Below, piece by piece: positions 15,643-22,359 of a DNA stretch of 64,000 nt. The stretch comes from an uncultured Phascolarctobacterium sp. GTDB taxonomy: Bacteria; Bacillota; Negativicutes; Acidaminococcales; Acidaminococcaceae. The notes under the pieces are model-generated. The model saw only the letters and a list, made by a program, of their open reading frames with translations. It was not told the DNA's origin and ran no database searches. The stretch is taken from positions 46,024 through 110,023 of the forward strand of contig UQWM01000005.1 of assembly GCA_900544795.1 (NCBI GenBank). The letters are read 5' to 3'. A program made the position numbers and the translations under genes. Each line of letters opens with the position of its first letter. Positions within the stretch are counted from its first letter, which is position 1.

Positions 15643-15835
15643 TGCCAGTCACCACCTTGATCACCGACGCCGGGCAGGCTTTGGCGCATAAACCGCAGCC
15701 AATGCAAAGTGAGCTGTCCACAACGGCGTTGATACCGTAAGGCACGCTGATGGCCTGACGTGGGCAAACCTTGATGCAGGTGCCGCAGGCGACACAATAT
15801 TTTTGATCTACTTGCGCATAACGCTTACTGCTCAT
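15635..15835 (-). CDS. 2[4Fe-4S] ferredoxin
   Basis: A 66-residue ferredoxin with two complete cluster motifs, CVACGTCIKVCP and CIGCGLCAKACP, separated by a normal bacterial linker. GAGGCGG lies upstream of the ATG. It is the first gene of a two-gene unit with the NapH-like membrane protein and overlaps it by 8 bases. It therefore probably passes electrons to or from that membrane partner on the cytoplasmic side. Confidence 0.9.
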   Translation of the reverse strand: MSSKRYAQVDQKYCVACGTCIKVCPRQAISVPYGINAVVDSSLCIGCGLCAKACPASVIKVVTGSV

Positions 15836-15993
15836 TTTTACCGCCTCATCAAGTAAAATTATCTTAACAATATTGCAACCTATTTATAAACTTTTAGCTA
15901 TGGTTTATTAAATGGACAGCAAGTGGCCAAGATAAAAATTTAATGCTCTTACAGCCGTTTTGCGGTACAATAAAAGCAGATGATAATGGGGTG

Positions 15994-16836
15994 ATGGGAA
16001 CGAAAAGACAAACTGCAATGATGAACCATTGGCAATTATGTCAATACCTGCGCAAGCTGCATTTGCCGCAAGTGGTGCCGCCAGCTGACCTGGCGACGCT
16101 GAAGCTGTTGCAGGACGCGCATTTAAAATATGTGCCTTACGAAAATCTTGATATCCTCAGCGGTAAACTTACCTCGCTGGAGCATGAGGAGATGTTTGCC
16201 AAGATCATTATGAAAAATCGCGGAGGTATCTGCTTCGAGCTCAACGGGCTGTATAACTGGCTGCTGGAATCACTGTGCTACAAGGTGACCAGCTTTGCCG
16301 CCCGTTTTATCGACCGTCTGGAAGAATATCAAATCAGGCGGCATCGGGTCATGTGCGTCAACCTGGAAGGTAAACGCTATCTAACCGACGTTGGCGTCAA
16401 TAGTGAAAGCCCGCGCTGCCCGCTGGAAATGGTGGAAGGCCGGGTGCAATGCGACGGCATCAGCGAATATAAATTTAGCCGCGACCCGTTTTTCGGTTGG
16501 CTGCTGTGGCAAAAAGAACAGCGTAAACCGTGGAAAAGGCTGTTTGGCTTTACAGAAGAGCCGCAGCTGGATATGGATTTTATTCCGGCTTGCATCTATA
16601 GTGACCTGCATCCGACTTCGCCTATCAATAAAGGCAAGGCTATTTCTATTTTCCGCGAAGACTGTAATATCACTATTCGTGGTAACCTGCTTAAATTTTA
16701 CCTGGGCGGCAGGGTCAAATACCGGTATAACATCGATACCAAGTATGATCTGAAAGGCGTGCTGTGGGAATATTTTGGCATCGCCGTTGATTATTCGCTG
16801 CCTAACGGCGGTATCGAACCAAGTGAAAAAAGTTAG
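15994..16836 (+). CDS. nat: arylamine N-acetyltransferase
   Basis: Acetyl-CoA-dependent N-acetyltransferase fold. The catalytic triad is visible: Cys80 in NRGGICFELN, His117 in IRRHRVMCV and Asp132 in YLTDVGVN. The family usually acetylates arylamines or hydrazines; related enzymes act in amide synthase steps, so the natural substrate is unknown. Length is about 280 residues, normal for NAT. The start is uncertain: in-frame ATGs exist at 15943, 15994, 16018 and 16021, and none has a well-spaced ribosome-binding site. All conserved residues lie after the last one. It is a single gene, followed 55 bases later by cca. Confidence 0.85.
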   Translation: MGTKRQTAMMNHWQLCQYLRKLHLPQVVPPADLATLKLLQDAHLKYVPYENLDILSGKLTSLEHEEMFAKIIMKNRGGICFELNGLYNWLLESLCYKVTSFAARFIDRLEEYQIRRHRVMCVNLEGKRYLTDVGVNSESPRCPLEMVEGRVQCDGISEYKFSRDPFFGWLLWQKEQRKPWKRLFGFTEEPQLDMDFIPACIYSDLHPTSPINKGKAISIFREDCNITIRGNLLKFYLGGRVKYRYNIDTKYDLKGVLWEYFGIAVDYSLPNGGIEPSEKS

Positions 16837-16891
16837 ATTGCCAGATTTTGAAACTTTATGATAAAATAAACTAAATAAAAAAAGTGGGATT

Positions 16892-18421
16892 ATGAATATA
16901 GTAAAAAGGCAGTTTATATTGCCGCCCATCATCAACAAAATATTGACGCTGCTTACCGCTACGGGCTACGAAGCCTATGTAGTAGGCGGTGCTGTGCGCG
17001 ACCTGCTGCTGGGCAAAACGCCCGGCGATTTCGACGTTACTACTTCTGCTCGTCCCCAGCAGGTCATCGAACTGCTGACTGGGGCAGGTTTTAGTATTAT
17101 CGGCGAATTGGGGCAAAATTTCGGTGTCGTAGTAGCGCGGCAGGCAGGGCAAACTGTCGAGATCGCCACCTTTCGCGGCGAAGCCTATGGCACAGACGCC
17201 CACAAGCCCGAACAGGTGTGGTATTGTGAAGACCTGCGGGGCGATCTGTCGCGGCGCGATTTTACCGTCAATGCTATGGCGTTGGATAAACTTGGTAATG
17301 TTTACGACTATCATGGTGGGCAGCAGGACTTAGAGGAGCAGGTGCTGCGTACTGTAGGCGATGCTGAAACCCGCTATCGTGAAGACGCGCTGCGGATGTA
17401 CCGTGCCTGCCGCTTTGTTGCCCAGTTAGGCTTCGACTATGTGCAAAACGGGCAGCAAAAGCCTGCCTTCGGGCAGCAGGGCACGCCCTACTATCTGCCT
17501 TGCAGTTACAGCTTTCCGGTGGCCCGCAGTGCCGGGCTATCGCTGGAAAGGGTGCGCACCGAACTGGATAAACTATTGCTAAGTAAGCACGCAGGCAAAG
17601 GATTGATGCTGCTGTTGGCTACAGGGCTGGCATCGGCCAGCTGCAGGGAGCGCGTAAGCGGCGTTGACTGCGAAATAGCCGTGCTGCCGGAGCTTGAGCA
17701 TTTGGCAGGGCTGCCGCAAAACCAGCGCTTCCATTGCTACCCTGTATGGGAGCATACCCTGGCGGCTGTAGATAACAGCCCCCGCCAGTTGGCTGTCCGT
17801 TGGGCCCTGTTGCTGCACGACGTGGCCAAAGGCCTGCCTGGTATCCGTAAGCTTAATCAGGAAGGACAGCCCAGCGACCATGGGCACGAAGCTGAAAGCG
17901 CCGTCATGGCCGAAGCTATTTTAACAAGGTTGCGTTATCCGTCCTCCTTTACTAAAAGGGTAGTGTGGCTGGTAGCAAGGCATATGCGTTTTGCACCAAT
18001 GCTGGTAACAGGCGAGCGCATGCTGCTGCGCTGGCTGCGCAGCGAGGCTGCAGCCGGTATTTTTAAAGATAACGCTGAAATGACAAACGCTTTTAAGCAG
18101 CTAGTAGCTGTATTTTTAGCAGATATGGGCGCGACCCACGCCGGTAAAAATGCCGAACTGATGGCGGAAGGACGCGCTTTGGGTGACGCTGTAGTAGAAC
18201 TGGCACGCAGCAAAATGCCCGTCCATACCAAGGATCTGGCAATCAACGGGCAGGATGTGCTGACGCTGCTGGCCGATAAAACACAAATCAAATTTGCCAT
18301 GCAATATTTATTACAGAGAGTGCAAAGCACCAGCCTGCCTAACGAAAAAGCTGCCTTGAGCGAGGCGGTCAAGGGTTGGCAGAAACGTCATTACCAAAAG
18401 GAAGGTAACCAGGATGCCTAA
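16892..18421 (+). CDS. cca: CCA tRNA nucleotidyltransferase with HD domain
   Basis: Adds or repairs the 3' CCA of tRNAs. The class II head motif YVVGGAVRDLLLGKTPGDFDV carries the catalytic DxD aspartates, followed by RRDFTVNAMA and EDALRMYRACRF. A C-terminal HD domain contains HTLAAVDNSPRQLAVRWALLLHDVAKG, found in many Cca proteins with phosphohydrolase activity. Length is 509 residues, at the long end. A Gln/Gly-rich stretch around residues 187-205 (VQNGQQKPAFGQQGTPYY) looks like an insertion where most Cca proteins continue directly to the helix with SLERVRTEL. The gene ends 8 bases inside the next one. Confidence 0.92.
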   Translation: MNIVKRQFILPPIINKILTLLTATGYEAYVVGGAVRDLLLGKTPGDFDVTTSARPQQVIELLTGAGFSIIGELGQNFGVVVARQAGQTVEIATFRGEAYGTDAHKPEQVWYCEDLRGDLSRRDFTVNAMALDKLGNVYDYHGGQQDLEEQVLRTVGDAETRYREDALRMYRACRFVAQLGFDYVQNGQQKPAFGQQGTPYYLPCSYSFPVARSAGLSLERVRTELDKLLLSKHAGKGLMLLLATGLASASCRERVSGVDCEIAVLPELEHLAGLPQNQRFHCYPVWEHTLAAVDNSPRQLAVRWALLLHDVAKGLPGIRKLNQEGQPSDHGHEAESAVMAEAILTRLRYPSSFTKRVVWLVARHMRFAPMLVTGERMLLRWLRSEAAAGIFKDNAEMTNAFKQLVAVFLADMGATHAGKNAELMAEGRALGDAVVELARSKMPVHTKDLAINGQDVLTLLADKTQIKFAMQYLLQRVQSTSLPNEKAALSEAVKGWQKRHYQKEGNQDA

Positions 18422-19175
18422 GAAAAAATTCTTTGCCGCGATGCTCGTTGCAACCTCGGCTATGCTGATGCTGGGTATGAGCAACGAAAACCAAATACCT
18501 TACCCGCAAGGCTACGACACCAAAAGTGCCGGAGCCTCGTCCTACAACGTGCTGGCCAATGTGCCCCAGTCGCCGTATTTTCAGCAGCTTGATTTTTATA
18601 ATATGCAGTCCAGCGCTTCGCTGACCCTGCTGCCTAAATTCCGCACCTATCAGCAAACCACCGAATACACCTGCGGCCCTGCCGCGGCGCTGATGGTAGT
18701 TGAACACTTTCTAGGCCGCAGCCCCGACGACGAACTGGCTATAGGAAAGGCTATGGGCACCAGGCCCTACACTGGCACCAATACCAAGGGCATGGTACGG
18801 TACTTTAAAAAAATCGGCTGGGAGGTAAGCTCTAACGCCGATAAAAATAAAACACCGCAAGACACGCTGGCGTTTAAAAACTTTGTTTTAGACCACCTTA
18901 ACCGCAATGTTCCCATTATGGTCGAAAATGTAGACTGGGGCGGGCATTGGCGTGTCATTATTGGCTACGACACCATGGGCACCGACGGCATCACCAGCAG
19001 CGATGTGCTGATCATGGCCGACCCTTACGACACCGCCGACCACTTGCAGGACGGTTATGTAGTAGTGCCTGCTGAAAAATTCTTTTATATGTGGTTCGAT
19101 GCGCATTTGTTTGCCGCAGGCGACCGCAAACAGCAATGGCTGGCCGCTGAGCCGCCTGGTGGATATAAAAGATGA
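18414..19175 (+). CDS. secreted C39-like cysteine peptidase domain protein
   Basis: The N-terminus looks like a signal peptide (basic MPKKKFFAAMLVATSAMLM). The mature part carries a papain-like C39_2 pattern: nucleophile Cys in EYTCGPAAALMVVEHFL, histidine in GGHWRVIIGYD and aspartate in IMADPYD. These suggest a peptidase or amidase acting outside the cytoplasm. Members of this group often lack a known substrate. It overlaps the end of cca by 8 bases and ends at a clear terminator, so the pair is cotranscribed, although a functional link is not obvious. Confidence 0.8.
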   Translation: MPKKKFFAAMLVATSAMLMLGMSNENQIPYPQGYDTKSAGASSYNVLANVPQSPYFQQLDFYNMQSSASLTLLPKFRTYQQTTEYTCGPAAALMVVEHFLGRSPDDELAIGKAMGTRPYTGTNTKGMVRYFKKIGWEVSSNADKNKTPQDTLAFKNFVLDHLNRNVPIMVENVDWGGHWRVIIGYDTMGTDGITSSDVLIMADPYDTADHLQDGYVVVPAEKFFYMWFDAHLFAAGDRKQQWLAAEPPGGYKR

Positions 19176-19220
19176 GAGTAACGACTCGAATGTAGTAATA
19201 AAATATTTGTAATTAAGCTT

Positions 19221-19251
19221 AAACGCAGACTTATACAGTCTGCGTTTTTTA
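19221..19251 (+). terminator. terminator of the cca operon
   Basis: Stem AAACGCAGACT paired with AGTCTGCGTTT around a short loop, followed by a T-run. Confidence 0.88.
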
Positions 19252-19722
19252 CTTTATATAGTAGTTGTTGTTATGGACCGTATTTTTATCTGCAATATTG
19301 GTATAAGTAGAAATAGATTTTTATGGATTGCCTTGTCAAGTATCAGTTGAAAAATAATGCTTTTAGTAATGTGTGGGAATAAATTTATATAAGCTGATAA
19401 TTATGTTGATGTTGAGAGTAGTTTTGGTAGTAATATTACGAAAAGTGGCAAATTAACTGTATATTGAAACTATACGATTCAGTTAATTTTAAGATTTAAG
19501 TAAAGCGAAAATCAGCATCTTTAATTTGTATACCACTCGTTTGACGGGTGGTATTTATTTTATCTTAAAATGCCTTGTAACGCTAAAATAAATATGGTAA
19601 TATATAAAAAGATTTCAAATAGATATAAAAATATTTGTAAAAGCAATAATTAACTGTTTTAGTTTAACTTCGGGCGCGGATACAAAATTATTGGATTAAA
19701 ATTATGAAAGGAAGTTAATAAA
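19252..19722 (+). other. AT-rich gap with a terminator and a possible gene remnant
   Basis: No gene of convincing size. At 19530-19554 there is an 11-base-pair hairpin (ATACCACTCGT / ACGGGTGGTAT, one G-U pair) followed by a T-rich run. It is a good terminator shape, so something between 19260 and 19530 may be transcribed. One frame ending near 19468 reads VESSFGSNITKSGKLTVY before its stop and resembles the Ser/Asn/Gly-rich style of the downstream passenger protein. This could be the tail of a decayed paralogue. Base composition is markedly more AT-rich than the surrounding chromosome. Confidence 0.4.
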
Positions 19723-20733
19723 GTGAAAAGACAGAAGTTGGAAAAGACAATTTTATTAAGCCTAGTATTGACGGCAATGCAGCATAGCAGTGTATTTGCT
19801 AGTAGCGCTATTTGTGAAGAACCGTATACAGGAAGCAGCGATAAATATTTTTCATATAGTAATGATATACTGATAGATAAATTTGCTTCTAATACCTTTA
19901 ATTTCATTGCTGCTTCTGCTATTTATGCTGGTTCCAGTGGAGGGAGTGATCATAGGATTGAAATGTCCTTTAATAAAAATGTTACTGTCAATCTTAACGA
20001 TCCGACAGTTTTAGCAGATAAGCCTGTTTCTGCTGTTCGTGCTGGTAGGTATAGCACAATGAACATTGGCGGCGATTTGTTGTCGATTACTAATAATGTA
20101 ATACATAGTAATTCAAATGATAATAAAGTTAATTCTGGCATCGAGCTTACTTCCCAAAATTCCAAAATCAATATTACAGCGCAGAATACTGAAATAAACA
20201 TGGGTGGTAATAGCAGAGGAACAGAAGATGGTACTTATTCAACCGGTATTTATAATAGTGGAATTAAGAATTCTTCAGGAGAGTTCTCTGCCAAAGATAT
20301 CAAAATAACTGGCAATATGGAGGGGAATTTTGCTGGGATAGATAACGGAGGTGTTTTTGTCGCTGATAATATAGATATTCAGGCCACAAGTGAAAAAGGT
20401 GGGATGTATGGAATTAAGAATACTGGTACTGCTGGGTTGACCTTTAAAGATATCAATATTGATCTTGAACTTAAAAGTGGTTATTCGGTAATAGGTGTAA
20501 AAAGTAAAAGTGATTTTACTGCGGATAATATCAATATTGGCTTGAAGAATGGAAGCTATGGTTTGTATTTGGAGAACGGTTCTTCTTCCAAACCTGATTT
20601 ATCTATTAACGGTGCCTTGAACATTGATATTATTACTGGTTATAATGACATTTTTGGAGCCTACGCTGCTGGAAATATGACTGTTGGGAAAGAAGTTAAC
20701 ATATTTATTGATGGTAGTAATTCATATAAATAG
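19723..20733 (+). CDS. autotransporter-passenger-like exported protein lacking a barrel domain
   Basis: The protein begins at a GTG with AAAGGAAG 9 bases upstream. A signal peptide is clear (KRQKLEKTILLSLVLTAMQH, cleavage likely after VFA). The rest is rich in Asn, Ser, Gly, Ile and Asp, with repeated short strands such as INITAQNTEINMGG, AKDIKITGN, ADNIDIQATS and TADNINIGLKNGSYG. This is the look of a right-handed beta-helix passenger of type V secretion. It stops at 336 residues with no autotransporter barrel and no evident anchor. It may be a truncated autotransporter or a secreted protein using a separate partner. The stop codon lies inside a perfect inverted repeat. AT-rich, probably horizontally acquired or fast-evolving. 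Confidence 0.7.
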   Translation: MKRQKLEKTILLSLVLTAMQHSSVFASSAICEEPYTGSSDKYFSYSNDILIDKFASNTFNFIAASAIYAGSSGGSDHRIEMSFNKNVTVNLNDPTVLADKPVSAVRAGRYSTMNIGGDLLSITNNVIHSNSNDNKVNSGIELTSQNSKINITAQNTEINMGGNSRGTEDGTYSTGIYNSGIKNSSGEFSAKDIKITGNMEGNFAGIDNGGVFVADNIDIQATSEKGGMYGIKNTGTAGLTFKDINIDLELKSGYSVIGVKSKSDFTADNINIGLKNGSYGLYLENGSSSKPDLSINGALNIDIITGYNDIFGAYAAGNMTVGKEVNIFIDGSNSYK

Positions 20734-20758
20734 GTCTGGTTCAACAGACCTATTTATA
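20725..20758. repeat. perfect 14-base inverted repeat spanning the passenger stop codon
   Basis: Arms TATAAATAGGTCTG (20725-20738) and CAGACCTATTTATA (20745-20758) surround a 6-base loop. The TAG stop of the passenger gene lies in the left arm. No strong T-run follows, so a terminator is possible but not typical; a recombination or protein-binding site is an alternative. Confidence 0.7.
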
Positions 20759-20806
20759 ATAATACTGTTGCCAACGGATAATTTTCTGTATGGCCTGGAG
20801 ATAGTG

Positions 20807-21316
20807 ATGAACAATTTAAATAGAGAAGAAATAGGGTTAAAGATCAAAGTCAGACGAATATGTAATCATATTTCACAAACTGATTTAGCAAAGTGGTTGG
20901 ATATATCGCAGACTCATATGAGTAATGTTGAAGCTGGTAAGGCAATGCTGAGTATTGAATTGTTGTTTGAGGTGAAACAGATTTTAGGTTGCACTATTGA
21001 CGAGTTGCTGGGATTAGACGTGAAAGAACAGAAAAAAATGTCTGTTCAGAACGAAGAAACTTCAAATAGTAATAAAGCGTTAGTTCTAGAAAATATAATG
21101 AAACTAGACTTAAAGGAAGTCGGGAATAAAATTAAGGAAAGACGCGTTAGGAAAAAGTTGAGACAAACGGCTTTGTCAGCAGAGTTGAAAATAACGCAGA
21201 TGCATTTAAGTAATATTGAAAATGGAAAAACCGGTATCAGTTTTGAGGTGCTTATGCAATTGAGAGAAAAATTGGACTGTGATTTAGAAGATTTGCTCGT
21301 TGCACACTTTAAATAA
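20807..21316 (+). CDS. tandem XRE helix-turn-helix regulator
   Basis: A 169-residue protein made of two Cro/XRE domains. The first covers about 9-70 (IKVRRICNHISQTDLAKWLD, ISQTHMSNVEAGKAML). The second covers about 104-165 (IKERRVRKKLRQTALSAELK, ITQMHLSNIENGKTGI). The two align along their whole length, so the gene arose by internal duplication. A charged linker (DVKEQKKMSVQNEETSNSNK) joins them. No effector domain exists, so it may bind two half-sites as one chain. The ATG at 20807 follows GGAG. It lies 73 bases after the passenger gene, on the same strand and in the same AT-rich island, so it may regulate that gene. Confidence 0.82.
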   Translation: MNNLNREEIGLKIKVRRICNHISQTDLAKWLDISQTHMSNVEAGKAMLSIELLFEVKQILGCTIDELLGLDVKEQKKMSVQNEETSNSNKALVLENIMKLDLKEVGNKIKERRVRKKLRQTALSAELKITQMHLSNIENGKTGISFEVLMQLREKLDCDLEDLLVAHFK

Positions 21317-21430
21317 AGTGAATGCGAAGAATTGTAAAAAATATTTAAGTGAAAAGAAGTAATTATAGAAGTAAATATAAGTATAAGAAAAATAAAAGCT
21401 GGATATGGCATATATCAAGCACATATTAAC

Positions 21431-21465
21431 AAAAACCGTCTGCACCTGCAGGCGGTTTTGTTTTA
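21431..21465 (+). terminator. terminator downstream of the tandem-HTH gene
   Basis: A stem of about 13 base pairs (AAAACCGTCTGCA / TGCAGGCGGTTTT, with G-U tolerance) with a 2-base loop, followed by GTTTTAT. It closes the AT-rich unit. Confidence 0.8.
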
Positions 21466-21699
21466 TATAAAAAGATGGAACAGGATTGTTGAAATTAATG
21501 AGGGAATAATAAAAAATGATATCAGTGAAAAAGATTTAGAGTTTTATATAAAGGGAAGCGATACGGTTTGTTGTGATCGATGTTGGAAAATAAGCGCATC
21601 TATACGAATGAGGAAGAAAGAATATTCTTAGAAATTATTGGGTGTTATAGGCTTACAAAACCAGAACGAGAATAATTATCAATTCCAAATAAATTTTCC
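21466..21699 (+). other. AT-rich gap with short broken reading frames
   Basis: No intact gene. One frame reads VEINEGIIKNDISEKDLEFY onward until a stop near 21630. A second frame, 21580-21675, starts MLENKRIYTNEEERIFLEII and ends in KPERE. Both have protein-like composition and lie in different frames, so they may be the remains of one frameshifted gene, but neither is recognisable. Confidence 0.25.
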
Positions 21700-21728
21700 T
21701 TGTCTTTTTAAATGACATATGTTATATT
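21700..21728 (+). promoter_or_regulatory. ahpC promoter with leader hairpin
   Basis: TTGTCT (21700-21705), a 17-base spacer and TATATT (21723-21728). A small hairpin GTTAGC-gaag-GCTAAC (21737-21752) lies at the start of the transcript. I see no clear PerR box. Confidence 0.65.
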
Positions 21729-21793
21729 AAAGGTACGTTAGCGAAGGCTAACTAAAGCGACTAAATTTATGTTTATATAAGGAGGCAGTTATT

Positions 21794-22357
21794 ATGTCAT
21801 TGATCAACAAAGAAGTGAGTGAATTTAAGGTGCAGGCTTATGTCGGCAACGATTTTAAAGAAGTTACCAAACAGGATATTTTAGGTAAATGGTCGGTGTT
21901 CTTTTTTTACCCGGCAGATTTTACCTTTGTGTGCCCGACCGAATTAGAGGATCTGGCGAATAAATACGAGGAATTCAAGAAAATCGGCTGCGAGATCTAT
22001 TCTGTGTCCTGCGATACGCATTTTGTACATAAGGCCTGGCACGATGCTTCGGAAACTATTAAAAAGATCCAGTACCCGATGCTGGCTGACCCGACCGGTG
22101 CGTTGGCACGTGACTTTGATGTGATGATCGAGTCTGTCGGACTGGCAGAGCGGGGCAGCTTTATCGTTAATCCCGAAGGCAGGATCGTAGCTTATGAAGT
22201 TATCGCCGGTAATGTGGGGCGCAATGCAGACGAGCTATTGCGCCGCGTGCAGGCTTCCCAATTTGTGGCCGAGCACGGTGATCAGGTTTGCCCTGCGAAA
22301 TGGCAGCCGGGCGCTACTACGTTAAAACCCAGCCTTGACCTGGTAGGCATTATCTAA
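21794..22357 (+). CDS. ahpC: alkyl hydroperoxide reductase peroxiredoxin subunit
   Basis: A typical 2-Cys peroxiredoxin that reduces H2O2 and organic peroxides in the cytoplasm. The peroxidatic cysteine is Cys47 in YPADFTFVCPTE, and the resolving cysteine is Cys166 in DQVCPAKW. The 187-residue length and the SVSCDTHFVHKAWHD segment match bacterial AhpC. AAGGAGG lies before the ATG. The reductase gene follows after 2 bases, so reductant supply is encoded in the same operon. Confidence 0.96.
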   Translation: MSLINKEVSEFKVQAYVGNDFKEVTKQDILGKWSVFFFYPADFTFVCPTELEDLANKYEEFKKIGCEIYSVSCDTHFVHKAWHDASETIKKIQYPMLADPTGALARDFDVMIESVGLAERGSFIVNPEGRIVAYEVIAGNVGRNADELLRRVQASQFVAEHGDQVCPAKWQPGATTLKPSLDLVGII

Positions 22358-22359
22358 CC

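Noticed and set aside
19176..21793. Prophage or insertion sequence in the AT-rich island
   Set aside because: No transposase, integrase, phage gene or terminal inverted repeats at the island edges were seen.
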